DNA of 64,000 nucleotides from AAA044-D11 sp009705075 (GCA_965268675.1 OZ254179.1:248001-312000); one strand, 5' to 3'. Shown: positions 18,417 through 27,836, counted from the first letter of the stretch. Notes: a model not told the origin generated them from the letters alone. Numbers and translations are program-made.

Positions 18417-19422
18417 GAACGTTAAAGAGCGGGTGCTTTCGGGCATACAGCCAACTCATGACTCTTTCCACTTAGGAAATTATTTAGGCGCCATCAAGCA
18501 GTGGGTAGATCTACAGAATTCAAGTGATGCTTTTTACTGCGTAGTTGACCTTCATGCTCTTACAGTTGAAACCAATCCGGAAGATTTACGGAAACGAACT
18601 CTCTCTTCAGTTGCGCAATTAATAGCTCTTGGTCTCGACCCCGATAAATGTACGCTCTTCATCCAATCTCATGTACCGGCTCACAATCAATTAGCTTGGG
18701 TTATGGAATGTATAACTGGTTTTGGTGAGGCGAGTCGGATGACTCAATTCAAAGATAAATCTCAGAAGGCTGGTTCTGATCGCACTGTAGTTGGTTTGTT
18801 CACATATCCAATTTTGCAAGCAGCAGATATTTTGCTTTATCAAGCACATAAAGTTCCGGTAGGCGAAGATCAACGACAACACATTGAACTAACTAGAGAT
18901 CTTGGTCAACGCTTTAATTCAAGATTTGGCGAAGTCTTTACAATCCCAGAGGGATATATCCTGAAGGCCGGAGCAAAAATTAATGATTTACAAGAACCAA
19001 CCGCAAAGATGAGTAAGTCGAGTGCATCTAGTTCTGGCGTAATTGAACTTATGGATAGCCCAGAAATAAACACTAAGAAAATAAAGAGCGCAGTCACAGA
19101 TACTGGCCGTGAAGTGACCTTTGATGAGAAAGAAAAACCTGGTATTTCAAATCTATTAACTATTTATAGTTCACTTACTGGCAAAAGTATCGCGGCATCA
19201 GAATCAGATTTTGCTGGAAAAGGTTATGGCGATTTCAAAGGCGCTGTCGCTGAAGTCGTAGTTGATTATCTAAAGCCAGTTAGAGATAAGGCAAATGAAC
19301 TTCTTCAAGATGAGGTTCACTTAAGTAAACTACTTAAAGTTGGAGCCGAAAAGGCAGATGCTGTCGCGTCAAAGACCCTTAAAGAAACTTATGCGGCACT
19401 TGGATTAATTTCTCGTGGCTAG
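18409..19422 (+). CDS. trpS: Tryptophanyl-tRNA synthetase
   Basis: This class I synthetase (about 337 residues) charges tRNA-Trp. It shows the HIGH-type motif HLGNYLGA after SGIQPTHDS, the FQS-like Trp pocket GLFTYPILQAADILLY, VPVGEDQRQHIELTRD, and the KMSKS motif AKMSKSSAS. ATG 18409 is chosen because GGGAAG lies 9 bases upstream; in-frame ATGs at 18388 and 18400 are possible. It overlaps the CNNM gene before it and the BMP-protein gene after it by 8 bases each. Confidence 0.96.
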   Translation: MNENVKERVLSGIQPTHDSFHLGNYLGAIKQWVDLQNSSDAFYCVVDLHALTVETNPEDLRKRTLSSVAQLIALGLDPDKCTLFIQSHVPAHNQLAWVMECITGFGEASRMTQFKDKSQKAGSDRTVVGLFTYPILQAADILLYQAHKVPVGEDQRQHIELTRDLGQRFNSRFGEVFTIPEGYILKAGAKINDLQEPTAKMSKSSASSSGVIELMDSPEINTKKIKSAVTDTGREVTFDEKEKPGISNLLTIYSSLTGKSIAASESDFAGKGYGDFKGAVAEVVVDYLKPVRDKANELLQDEVHLSKLLKVGAEKADAVASKTLKETYAALGLISRG

Positions 19423-20422
19423 ACGTGCACTTTCACTAATTCTCTTAATCGCACTTCTGCCACTTGCCAGCGCACCATCGCAAGCTACCCCAGCAAAAGT
19501 TAAAATCGGAATCGTTTATGACGTTGGTGGGCGCGGTGATAAATCCTACGATGATGCAGCCGCTATTGGAGTTGATGCTGCGAAGAAAAAATTTGGTCTT
19601 TCAGACTTTGATGTCCGCGAATTAGTAACAACTGGAATTGATTTCGATCGCGAAAATCGAATCGAATTCCTTGTAAAAGCCAAATATGATCTAGTCATTG
19701 CAATTGGGCCTAATTTTGACCAAGCCATGACATATATGTCTGAAAAATACCCGGAATCAATGTTTGCAATAGTTGGTAGCTCAGGAGTTGAATCAATAAA
19801 TGTGAGCTGCATGGCTTTCTCTGCCGATCAGAGTGCATTTCTTGCGGGCGTTATGGCCGCCGCAAATAGCAAGAGTGGAAAAGTTGGTTTTATCGGCGAC
19901 AGCTCTCACCCGGCAAATGATTTAACTCTTCGAAATTTTCAGGCTGGAGTTAAATTTGGATCGACAAAGACGAAAGTAATTGCTCGCAACGCAACTACTT
20001 CGGCCGCCGAGGAAGTAACTGCTATGTCTGGCCAGGGCGTGGATGTTATTTTCGCAACCTGGTTTAAAAATGCCAGCGTAGTTAATGCAATTTCTAAACT
20101 AGCAAAGCGCAAGAAAGCCATAAAGCTGATTGGAGTAAGACCGGACCAATATTTTCTAGCAACCAAAGAAGCGCAAAAGTTTCTCATCGGCTATGTAAAT
20201 CAACGATACGACAGCGCCGTCTACGATTTGTTTAAGGCCGCTGTGGCAGGTAACACCATCACTGAAGAGGTAGATGTCAATAAAGGTGTATTCGGTCGAA
20301 TCTATAACTTAGAAAACAAGGGTTTTGAGTTGATTGATATGACAGCTAGCCAGGTGTCAAAGAGCGCAGTTGCTCGAGCTAAAGCCGCGATTTTAACTAA
20401 GAAGATAAAGCTAGTTAAGTAA
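19415..20422 (+). CDS. BMP family (Med/PnrA-like) substrate-binding protein, non-lipidated
   Basis: A 335-residue exported binding protein. After a signal peptide ending near SQA-TP comes the family core: IGIVYDVGGRGDKSYDD, a YDLVIAIGPNFDQAM strand, KVGFIGDSS, and GVDVIFATW. Relatives bind nucleosides or work as ABC transporter receptors. In Gram-positive bacteria such receptors are normally lipoproteins, but no cysteine is present near the cleavage site, so this one appears freely secreted or held another way. No ABC partner genes are adjacent. It starts with GTG at 19415, overlapping trpS by 8 bases. Confidence 0.85.
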   Translation: MARRALSLILLIALLPLASAPSQATPAKVKIGIVYDVGGRGDKSYDDAAAIGVDAAKKKFGLSDFDVRELVTTGIDFDRENRIEFLVKAKYDLVIAIGPNFDQAMTYMSEKYPESMFAIVGSSGVESINVSCMAFSADQSAFLAGVMAAANSKSGKVGFIGDSSHPANDLTLRNFQAGVKFGSTKTKVIARNATTSAAEEVTAMSGQGVDVIFATWFKNASVVNAISKLAKRKKAIKLIGVRPDQYFLATKEAQKFLIGYVNQRYDSAVYDLFKAAVAGNTITEEVDVNKGVFGRIYNLENKGFELIDMTASQVSKSAVARAKAAILTKKIKLVK

Positions 20423-20424
20423 CT

Positions 20425-21264
20425 TTAGATTCCGATTGGATGCCAGATGGTTTTTACTTCCATAAAGTTGGTCATACGTTTAGTTGATTGAGGTTCGCTA
20501 AACGAATAAATACGCTTTAAATTTTCGGCGCCCAACTCTTTGAGTTCAGTAAAATCTTTACTTCCTACTCCAGTTGCATCTATTCCATCGATATCCATAT
20601 GCGATCCTGCCCAAGTTAGAAACTGGTCAAGTTTTCCAGTAAGGATGTTTACTACTCCAGCTGGAACATCACTTGTCGAAATACATTCGGCCAAAGTTAT
20701 TGCACAGAGTGGATACTTCTCATTTGCAATAAGAATCGCAGTATTGCCACTCGCAATAATCGGAGCCAAGCTTGCAGTAAGGCTTAGTAGTGATGGTTTT
20801 GAGTCAGCAAAGATTGCTACTACACCGAGGCTCTCTGGAATTGAGAAGTTGTAATAGGGACCAGAGACAGGATTTGTTGAGCCCGAAATCGAATCTATCT
20901 TGTCACACCAACCGGCATACCAAACCCAAGTATCAATTGCGCTCTCTACCTGAAGCTTTGCCGCGGCAGAAGTTGCACCCTCTTGGGCAATAATTTCAGA
21001 GACAAATTGCTCCTTACGTCCTTGCATGATTTCAGCAACGCGATAAAGAATCTGGCCTCTATTAAAGGCAGTAGCACCACTCCAACTAGGGTGCGCAGTG
21101 CGAGCGGCAACAACAGACTCGCGCAAATCTTTCCTAGAGCCCAAGCAAGGATTGGCTAAGAACTTTCCTTTCGAGTCAGTAACTTCGTAAACTCGACCAG
21201 ATTCACTTCGAGGAAAGTTGCCGTTGATAAATAGTTTGTAGGTCTTCATTACATCTATTCGCAT
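20425..21264 (-). CDS. Half-length aldehyde dehydrogenase-like protein lacking the catalytic domain
   Basis: A 279-residue protein homologous to the NAD-binding half of aldehyde dehydrogenases (KLFINGNFPRSESG, LGVVAIFADSKPSLL, PAGVVNILTG). It ends shortly after the region equal to FTGSTxVG, with a C-terminal EVKTIWHPIG typical of family C-termini. The general-base glutamate and the catalytic cysteine domain are absent, so it cannot be a classical dehydrogenase; a structural or regulatory partner of the full enzyme is more likely. It begins 1 base after the stop of the complete enzyme, so they are made together. A short form beside a full one in a deoC operon is probably shared by other actinobacteria. 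Confidence 0.82.
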   Translation of the reverse strand: MRIDVMKTYKLFINGNFPRSESGRVYEVTDSKGKFLANPCLGSRKDLRESVVAARTAHPSWSGATAFNRGQILYRVAEIMQGRKEQFVSEIIAQEGATSAAAKLQVESAIDTWVWYAGWCDKIDSISGSTNPVSGPYYNFSIPESLGVVAIFADSKPSLLSLTASLAPIIASGNTAILIANEKYPLCAITLAECISTSDVPAGVVNILTGKLDQFLTWAGSHMDIDGIDATGVGSKDFTELKELGAENLKRIYSFSEPQSTKRMTNFMEVKTIWHPIGI

Positions 21265-21265
21265 T

Positions 21266-22708
21266 TTAGTATTGACCCTTCAAGTAACCAGATAGACCAT
21301 GTCTACCGCCTTCACGTCCCCAGCCAGATTCTTTGTATCCACCGAACGGGCTTGCCGGATCAAATTTATTGAAAGTGTTGGCCCAGATAACACCGGCACG
21401 AAGTCGTTTTGCTGTCCAAAGAATCTTTGAACCTTTCTCCGTCCAAATTCCAGCAGATAAACCATAAGGAGTGTTATTTGCCTTATCGATAGCTTCTTGT
21501 GGGGTTCGAAAAGTTAGGACCGAGAGTACTGGGCCAAAAATTTCTTCCCGAGCGATTCTGTGAGATTGCGATACCCCAGTAAAAATTGTTGGGGGATACC
21601 AGAATCCCTTTGACGGTAGATTGCAATTTGGACTCCAGCGAAATGCACCCTCTATATCGCCGGCATCTGCAAGGTCTTTAATTCGACCAAGTTGGGCAGC
21701 GCTATTGATTGCACCGAGATCGGTGTTCTTATCCATCGGATTACCGATTCGAATTAAACTAATTCTATTTCTAAGTTTTTCCAAGACCTCTTCTTGAATA
21801 TTTTCTTGAAGTAATAACCTTGAACCAGCACAACAAACATGGCCTTGGTTAAAGAAGATGCCATTAACAATTCCCTCGACCGCCTCATCAATTGGCGCAT
21901 CTTCAAAGACGATATTTGCACCTTTGCCGCCAAGTTCTAACGTAGCGCTCTTCTTAGTTCCAGCTATTGCTTTTGCAATCGCTTTACCTACACCGGTAGA
22001 ACCAGTGAATGCCACTTTATCTACACCAGGATGATTTACTAAGTGTGAACCCGTAGCCCCATCACCAGTAATAATATTTACAACTCCTGCTGGCAGCCCT
22101 GCTTGTTGGCAGACTTCAGCAAATAAGAGCGCAGTTAGTGGCGTAGTTTCCGCAGGCTTTAAGACGACGGTATTTCCTGTTGCAAGAGCTGGCGCTATCT
22201 TCCAAGCCAACATCAGCATCGGAAAGTTCCATGGAATTATCTGAGCAGCAACACCATAAGGCTTTGGATTTGATCCATGGCCCGCATAGGAAAGTTTGTC
22301 TGCCCAACCTGCGTGATAGAAGAAATGTGCTGCAGCAAGTGGAATATCAGTATCCCTAGTCTCACGTATTGGCTTTCCATTATCTAAAGTTTCGAGAACC
22401 GCAAACTCTCTGCTGCGCTCTTGCAAGATTCGAGCGATTCTAAAGAGATATTTTCCGCGTTCTGCTGCGGGCATCTTGGACCAGGTTTTTGTAAAGGCGT
22501 TTCGGGCTGCAGTAACAGCCAGGTTCACATCAGCAAGCTCGGCATATCCAACTTTTGCAAGAACCTCTTCGGTTGCTGGGTTAATGGTTGTGAAGGTCTT
22601 GCCCGCTTTTGGTGCAACAAACTTTCCGTTGATAAATAATCCGTACTCGCTCTTGATATCCACGAGAGCTGCAGATTCCGGAGCCGGGGCATATTCGAAA
22701 TTATTCAT
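21266..22708 (-). CDS. Aldehyde dehydrogenase
   Basis: A complete 480-residue NAD(P)-dependent aldehyde dehydrogenase. It shows the oxyanion-hole Asn in PWNFPM (157-165 region), Lys in LKPAETTP, FTGSTGVGK, general base Glu258 in LELGGKG, and nucleophile Cys292 in NQGHVCCAGSR. Downstream of deoC it probably oxidises the acetaldehyde released by deoxyribose-5-phosphate cleavage; this is inferred from position. AGAGAG lies before ATG 22708. Confidence 0.92.
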   Translation of the reverse strand: MNNFEYAPAPESAALVDIKSEYGLFINGKFVAPKAGKTFTTINPATEEVLAKVGYAELADVNLAVTAARNAFTKTWSKMPAAERGKYLFRIARILQERSREFAVLETLDNGKPIRETRDTDIPLAAAHFFYHAGWADKLSYAGHGSNPKPYGVAAQIIPWNFPMLMLAWKIAPALATGNTVVLKPAETTPLTALLFAEVCQQAGLPAGVVNIITGDGATGSHLVNHPGVDKVAFTGSTGVGKAIAKAIAGTKKSATLELGGKGANIVFEDAPIDEAVEGIVNGIFFNQGHVCCAGSRLLLQENIQEEVLEKLRNRISLIRIGNPMDKNTDLGAINSAAQLGRIKDLADAGDIEGAFRWSPNCNLPSKGFWYPPTIFTGVSQSHRIAREEIFGPVLSVLTFRTPQEAIDKANNTPYGLSAGIWTEKGSKILWTAKRLRAGVIWANTFNKFDPASPFGGYKESGWGREGGRHGLSGYLKGQY

Positions 22709-22724
22709 CTCTGATTCACTCTCT

Positions 22725-23672
22725 TTAATCTAACGTCACATAGTTTGGATTAGCGTAATACCCATCACGCATTTTCATGCGCTGCATAAGCAAATCATTC
22801 AAAAGCGCACTGGCGCCAATTCTAAAGAGCTTAGGATCTAGCCATTCTGGGCCAGCGACCTCATTGACTAGCACAAGTTGCTTCATTGCATCCTTAGTGT
22901 TTCTAATTCCACCAGCTGGCTTAACACCAATTCGAACTCCAGTTAAATTGTAAAAATCTCTCACGGCTTCAAGCATCACGTAGACAACAGGGCCGGTAGC
23001 GGCTGGTGAAACTTTTCCAGTGCTCGTTTTAATAAAATCAGCGCCAGCCAACATTGCAAGATATGAGGCCTTGCGAACATTATCTAGCGTAACAAGCTCA
23101 CCAGTTTCAAGAATTACTTTGAGGTGAACCGCTTTGCCACAAATCTCTTTGATTGTCTTAATTTCATCAAAGACTAAACCGAGTTGTCCAGATAGGAAGG
23201 CGCCCCGGTCAATGACCATATCAATCTCACTTGCACCATTTGCGATTGCATCTTTAGTATCTTGAATCTTTACTTCCATACTGGCGCGCCCCGATGGAAA
23301 TGCCGTTGTTACCGCGGCAACTGGAATATCTCTTCCGCCACCAGAATCAAGAGCGTCACGAGCAATTTTCACCATATCGTTGTAAACACAGATTGCACCA
23401 ACAGATGGAATTGTTAAATCAGTTGGATCTGGATAAACCCCTTTTGCACAAAGCGCTTTAACTTTTCCTGGCGTATCTGCACCCTCTAAAGTCGTTAGAT
23501 CTACCATTCGAATTGCGAGATCAATCGCCCAATTTTTACTTGAAGTCTTGATGCTTCTTGTAGCCAACATATCGACGCGAGCACTTGCGCCTACTTGATC
23601 AACGCCAGGGAGAGTTTTAAGAAATTTCTTTAGCGAAGCTTCGCTGTTATCGGCGAGTAGCGTTGAATTCAC
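22725..23672 (-). CDS. deoC: Deoxyribose-phosphate aldolase (long form)
   Basis: DeoC splits 2-deoxyribose-5-phosphate into glyceraldehyde-3-phosphate and acetaldehyde. The Schiff-base Lys215 is in DFIKTSTGK, the helper Lys251 in GVKPAGGIR, and Asp151 in EIDMVID. At 315 residues it is the long type, with about 60 extra N-terminal residues compared with E. coli-type enzymes. It starts with GTG at 23672, preceded by a leaderless-type -10. It lies 23 bases after accA and 16 bases before the aldehyde dehydrogenase. Confidence 0.94.
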   Translation of the reverse strand: MNSTLLADNSEASLKKFLKTLPGVDQVGASARVDMLATRSIKTSSKNWAIDLAIRMVDLTTLEGADTPGKVKALCAKGVYPDPTDLTIPSVGAICVYNDMVKIARDALDSGGGRDIPVAAVTTAFPSGRASMEVKIQDTKDAIANGASEIDMVIDRGAFLSGQLGLVFDEIKTIKEICGKAVHLKVILETGELVTLDNVRKASYLAMLAGADFIKTSTGKVSPAATGPVVYVMLEAVRDFYNLTGVRIGVKPAGGIRNTKDAMKQLVLVNEVAGPEWLDPKLFRIGASALLNDLLMQRMKMRDGYYANPNYVTLD

Positions 23673-23678
23673 GCCACA

Positions 23679-23684
23679 AATCTA
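23679..23684 (-). promoter_or_regulatory. Leaderless-type -10 of deoC
   Basis: On the minus strand TAGATT is followed by 6 bases and the GTG start at 23672, without a ribosome site. It would let deoC and the aldehyde dehydrogenases be expressed apart from accA. Confidence 0.5.
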
Positions 23685-23695
23685 GCACTTCGAAG

Positions 23696-25411
23696 TTAGT
23701 CTTCGATGAGACACAAGGTCGCACCACTTGCAACGGTCTGACCAACATTTACTTGTAACTTAGAAATAGTCCCAGCCTTGTGAGCGATAAGAGGTTGCTC
23801 CATCTTCATCGCTTCAAGAACAACAATAAGTTCACCAACCTCGACCCGATCGCCATTTCCTTTTACTACTTTAACTACAGTTCCCTGCATCGGGCTCTCA
23901 AGAGAATCACCGGCAAGTGCCGTAATTGCATTGCTCTTGACGCGATGTCGTTTTTGAATTGGTTCTGGTGTGTGCAACAGAACTTCAAATCTATGGCCAT
24001 CAACTTCTGCAATTAGCTTCTGTGAAGCGGCCTTTGAATCTGCCATTCCTTGTTTGAAAGAGAATGCTGGTATCTCATTTTTAAATTCATTCTCGATATA
24101 ACTGGTGTAAACCTTGAATTCCTTGGTGAAATTAGGATCTTCTACGATTGCTCGGTGAAATGGCAAGGCAGTAGCAAGTCCGCCAATATCGAACTCCTTT
24201 AGCGCGCGACGAGCTCGCTCAATAGCTTCTTCACGAGTTGCCGCAGTAACAATTAATTTTGCAAGTAGAGAGTCAAAGTGGGAACCAATTGTGTGGCCAT
24301 GATCAAAGCCAGCATCAATCCGCACTCCGGGACCCGAAGGAACTTCCCATTTAGTAATTGTCCCAAGTGATGGAAGGAAACCTTTTCCAGGGTCTTCACC
24401 ATTAATTCTAAATTCAATACTGTGACCGCGAATTATTGGGTCTACTGGATTAATTGTTCCGCCATCTGCAATTCTAAATTGTTCGCGAACCAAATCTAGG
24501 CCAGTAACTTCTTCGCTTACCGGATGCTCTACTTGAAGTCTGGTGTTTACTTCCAAGAAGGAGATCGTGCCATCTGATCCAATTAAGAATTCACAGGTTC
24601 CGGCACCCATATAGCCAGCTTCCTTCATGATTGCCTTGCTTGATGAGTAAAGCTGATCTATTTGGGCCTGAGTTAAAAATGGCGCTGGGGCTTCTTCGAC
24701 TAATTTTTGGTGGCGTCGTTGAAGTGAACAATCTCGAGTACTAACAACAATCGCATTACCTTTTGAATCGATTAATACTTGGGTTTCAACGTGTCGTGGC
24801 TTATCTAAATATCGCTCAACGAAGCACTCACCGCGACCGAATCCAGTTATGGCCTCACGAACTGCGGATGCAAATAGTTCGGGAATCTCTTCAATCGTGC
24901 GTGCGACCTTTAGGCCACGCCCGCCGCCGCCATGCGCCGCTTTAATCGCAACCGGCAGCCCATGTTCTTTAGCAAAAGCAATAATTTCTTCAGGTGTATC
25001 AACTGGATCGGTAGTTCCTGCAACCAAAGGCGCACCGACTTTTGCCGCAATTTTTCGGGCTGAAACCTTATCGCCAAGCAATCTAATTGCACTTGGTGGT
25101 GGCCCAATCCAAATAAGACCGGCCGCAATTACTAGATCAGCAAAATCTGCATTCTCTGAGAGAAAACCATATCCAGGATGTACCGCATCTGCACCAGATT
25201 TCTTGGCAATCTCGATAATCTTTTTCTGATCTAAATAAGTTTCAGCGGCAGATAATCCATGTAACGCATAAGCCTCATCGGCTGTTGCAACATGTAGAGA
25301 TGTGCGATCCTCGTCAGAGTAGATAGCAATAGATTTAATTCCATGATCACGCGCAGCACGAGCAACGCGAACGGCAATCTCACCACGGTTAGCAATCAAT
25401 ACTGCTTTCAC
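23696..25411 (-). CDS. accA: Acyl-CoA carboxylase alpha chain (biotin carboxylase plus biotin carrier)
   Basis: This 571-residue chain carboxylates its own biotin with ATP and bicarbonate. The biotin carboxylase domain starts VLIANRGEIAVR, has the ATP-grasp loop HGGGGRGLKV, ECFVERYL and EVNTRLQVEHPV. The C-terminal carrier domain has Lys536 in LEAMKMEQP as the biotin site. The start is GTG 25411, overlapping the maf stop as GTGA; an in-frame upstream extension has no homology and is rejected. With AccD and AccE it would form an acetyl/propionyl-CoA carboxylase. Confidence 0.95.
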   Translation of the reverse strand: MKAVLIANRGEIAVRVARAARDHGIKSIAIYSDEDRTSLHVATADEAYALHGLSAAETYLDQKKIIEIAKKSGADAVHPGYGFLSENADFADLVIAAGLIWIGPPPSAIRLLGDKVSARKIAAKVGAPLVAGTTDPVDTPEEIIAFAKEHGLPVAIKAAHGGGGRGLKVARTIEEIPELFASAVREAITGFGRGECFVERYLDKPRHVETQVLIDSKGNAIVVSTRDCSLQRRHQKLVEEAPAPFLTQAQIDQLYSSSKAIMKEAGYMGAGTCEFLIGSDGTISFLEVNTRLQVEHPVSEEVTGLDLVREQFRIADGGTINPVDPIIRGHSIEFRINGEDPGKGFLPSLGTITKWEVPSGPGVRIDAGFDHGHTIGSHFDSLLAKLIVTAATREEAIERARRALKEFDIGGLATALPFHRAIVEDPNFTKEFKVYTSYIENEFKNEIPAFSFKQGMADSKAASQKLIAEVDGHRFEVLLHTPEPIQKRHRVKSNAITALAGDSLESPMQGTVVKVVKGNGDRVEVGELIVVLEAMKMEQPLIAHKAGTISKLQVNVGQTVASGATLCLIED

Positions 25412-26040
25412 GCATTCACCGCCGATTGCGTAATCGAATTCCAAGAGAGACCAAGAGAATTAACCGCTCGACGTAGTAGGGGGAGTGAGAGCCCAATGAT
25501 TCCTGAAGGATCTCCTTCAATTTTTGTGATGAATGGTGCGCTTAATCCATCTAACGTAAATCCACCAGCAACGTTTAGTGGCTCACCAGTGGCGACATAA
25601 TCAGCAATTTCATCATCGCTCATATCGGCAAAAAATACTTTAGCTGTTGAAACATCGCTTATCTCAATACCTTGTTTGGTATCAATAATGCAGTGCCCGG
25701 TATGTAGATATCCAAAATTTCCACGAAGTTCTTTGCAGCGAGCAATCGCTACTTCTGGAGTTAGAGGCTTTCCAAAAGATTGTCCATTAAATTCAAATGT
25801 GGAATCACAACCGATTATTAAGTGCTCATTGCCCACCAAATTCTTAATGGTATGCGCCTTTAAAATTGCCAGCGCTATAACCATTTCACGTGGGGCAAGG
25901 GCCGTTAATTTTGGATCTTCTTCATCCACACCGCTGACGATAACTTCCGCACTTATACCGCTGGATTCCAGCAGCCGCTTGCGTGAAGGCGAGGCAGATG
26001 CCAATACGACTCTTCTAGATTCGGACATCAATTCGGACAT
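25408..26040 (-). CDS. maf: Maf family nucleotide pyrophosphatase
   Basis: A 210-residue house-cleaning pyrophosphatase that hydrolyses non-canonical nucleoside triphosphates. The N-terminal LASASPSRKRLLE motif and the DSTFEFNGQSFGKP segment (usual active-site region) are present, as is GFTLDGL near the C-terminus. The ATG at 26040 overlaps the accE stop as TAATG. Its place inside the carboxylase operon is a conserved actinobacterial arrangement and says little about its role. Confidence 0.92.
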   Translation of the reverse strand: MSELMSESRRVVLASASPSRKRLLESSGISAEVIVSGVDEEDPKLTALAPREMVIALAILKAHTIKNLVGNEHLIIGCDSTFEFNGQSFGKPLTPEVAIARCKELRGNFGYLHTGHCIIDTKQGIEISDVSTAKVFFADMSDDEIADYVATGEPLNVAGGFTLDGLSAPFITKIEGDPSGIIGLSLPLLRRAVNSLGLSWNSITQSAVNA

Positions 26041-26207
26041 TAGAAACTTTGACCCCACTTACGCGGAAGTGGTTGTCGGATTTGAGATTTACGCCAGAGG
26101 CTTGCTGATTCAACTTTCTTTACAACTGGTGTCGGTAGCGCTTTTTCCAGCGCGATTAGCTCTTTTTCAGATGGTGTTCCATTTAGGATTGTAAATTTAT
26201 TATTCAT
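26040..26207 (-). CDS. accE: Acyl-CoA carboxylase epsilon subunit
   Basis: A 55-residue protein read directly from the minus strand between accD and maf. It starts MNNKFTILNGTPSEKELIAL, has a basic middle (VVKKVESASLWRKSQIR) and ends PLPRKWGQSF. This matches the small epsilon subunits that hold actinobacterial carboxylase complexes together, including the NGTPSEKELIAL helix start and a C-terminal tryptophan. Both ends overlap neighbours by one base (TAATG twice). Assignment rests on size, motif and position. Confidence 0.88.
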   Translation of the reverse strand: MNNKFTILNGTPSEKELIALEKALPTPVVKKVESASLWRKSQIRQPLPRKWGQSF

Positions 26208-27778
26208 TAGAGCGGGATATTTCCATGCTTGCGAGGTGGCAGCGCAACCCGCTTATTTCGCAGCGCATTTAGCGCTTTCACAATTTGATGGCGGGTTTCC
26301 TGAGGTTCGATAACTGCATCAATAAATCCGCGATCTGCAGCGATATATGGATTTAGAAGAGTCTCTTCATAATCTTCGATTAACTCTTTGCGCTTAGCAT
26401 CAACATCTTTTGAATCTGCTAACTCCTTGCGATGAAGGATATTAACCGCTCCTTGCGCACCCATTACTGCAATCTGCGCAGTAGGCCAGGCAAGATTCAC
26501 ATCTGCACCAAGATGCTTTGATCCCATAACAATGTAGGCACCGCCATAAGCCTTCCGAGTAATAACGGTAATCAAGGGGACTGTGGCTTCACCATATGCA
26601 TAAAGCAATTTTGCGCCCCGGCGAATAATGCCATTCCACTCTTGTTCAGTACCTGGCAAGAATCCTGGAACGTCAACCAGAGTTATTACTGGAATTCCAA
26701 ATGCATCACAGGTACGCACAAAACGCGCTGCCTTTTCACTTGCCGCAATATCTAGAGTTCCGGCTAAAGCTTGTGGTTGATTTGCAACTATTCCAACCGA
26801 GTGACCTTCAATCCGCCCAAAACCAACAACAATATTTGGCGCATAAAGGGTATGAACTTCTAAGAAATCAGCTTCATCCAAAATTGCTTCTACCAAGACT
26901 TTCATGTCATATGGCTTATTTGGATTATCTGGAATCAGCGAATCAAGTGCGCGATCAGATGGAGCAATATCGCCACTCTCGGTGGCAGGAAGGGTAGGAG
27001 GCTCATCCATATTATTACTTGGAAGATAAGAGAGAAGTGCCTTTACATAATCAATTGCATCATCTTCACTATCGGCTAAGTAATGTGAATTTCCAGTCTT
27101 AGTGTTGTGCGTGCGAGCACCACCAAGTTCTTCCATTCCAACTTCTTCACCAGTTACGGCCTTGATTACATCTGGCCCAGTGATAAACATTTGAGAAGTT
27201 TCATTAACCATAATTACAAAGTCGGTAATCGCAGGCGAATAAACAGCGCCACCAGCGGTTGGCCCAAGGATTAGTGAGATCTGAGGAATAACCCCAGATG
27301 CGCGAACATTTCGCTTAAATATTTCACCATATTGGCTAAGTGAGGCAACACCTTCTTGAATACGTGCACCACCTGAATCATTTATTCCAACGATTGGGAT
27401 TCCACTTTTCAGTGCGAACTCCATAACTTTTACAATCTTTTCTCCAACAACTTCACCTAGGCTGCCACCAAAAGTTAAGAAGTCTTGTGAGTAAATTGCG
27501 ATTGGTCGACCATCAACTGTTGCATGACCTGTAACAACCCCATCGCCATAAATCCGGTTCTTATCCATTCCAAAGTTTGATGAACGGTGACGAGAGAAGG
27601 CATCCATTTCAACAAATGAGCCTGGATCAACTAGTCGGGCAATTCGCTCGCGTGCAGTTAACTTTCCCTGCGCATGACGCTTCTCGACTGCCTCTGGAGT
27701 TCCATTCGTTTCGGCTTGCAAACGACGTCTACGTAGATCAGCAATCTTTCCGGCTGTAGTGCGAATATCATCAGTCAC
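26207..27778 (-). CDS. accD: Acyl-CoA carboxylase beta chain (carboxyltransferase, PccB/AccD type)
   Basis: The 523-residue carboxyltransferase moves CO2 from biotin to acetyl- or propionyl-CoA. It has the two crotonase-like halves: GKLTARERIARLVDPGSF, GINDSGGARIQEGV and GPTAGGAVYSPAITDF in the first, and VPGFLPGTEQEW and KAYGGAYIVMGSKHLGAD in the second. Substrate preference cannot be read reliably. It starts with GTG at 27778, probably leaderless, and heads the accD-accE-maf-accA operon. birA, which attaches the biotin, is divergent next door. Confidence 0.95.
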   Translation of the reverse strand: MTDDIRTTAGKIADLRRRRLQAETNGTPEAVEKRHAQGKLTARERIARLVDPGSFVEMDAFSRHRSSNFGMDKNRIYGDGVVTGHATVDGRPIAIYSQDFLTFGGSLGEVVGEKIVKVMEFALKSGIPIVGINDSGGARIQEGVASLSQYGEIFKRNVRASGVIPQISLILGPTAGGAVYSPAITDFVIMVNETSQMFITGPDVIKAVTGEEVGMEELGGARTHNTKTGNSHYLADSEDDAIDYVKALLSYLPSNNMDEPPTLPATESGDIAPSDRALDSLIPDNPNKPYDMKVLVEAILDEADFLEVHTLYAPNIVVGFGRIEGHSVGIVANQPQALAGTLDIAASEKAARFVRTCDAFGIPVITLVDVPGFLPGTEQEWNGIIRRGAKLLYAYGEATVPLITVITRKAYGGAYIVMGSKHLGADVNLAWPTAQIAVMGAQGAVNILHRKELADSKDVDAKRKELIEDYEETLLNPYIAADRGFIDAVIEPQETRHQIVKALNALRNKRVALPPRKHGNIPL

Positions 27779-27784
27779 GGTCGT

Positions 27785-27790
27785 AGGTTA
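27785..27790 (-). promoter_or_regulatory. Leaderless-type -10 of accD
   Basis: On the minus strand TAACCT is followed by 6 bases and the GTG start at 27778. The 58-base spacer to birA shows no BirA-type operator that I can recognise. Confidence 0.45.
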
Positions 27791-27836
27791 CTAGTTCCAG
27801 TAGATTTTTCCTACAACTAAAAATTGGATAAAAGAA

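Noticed and set aside
24849..25229. 126-codon open frame on the plus strand inside accA
   Set aside because: It is fully antisense to a well-supported biotin carboxylase domain, and the translation shows no motif; a shadow of codon bias.
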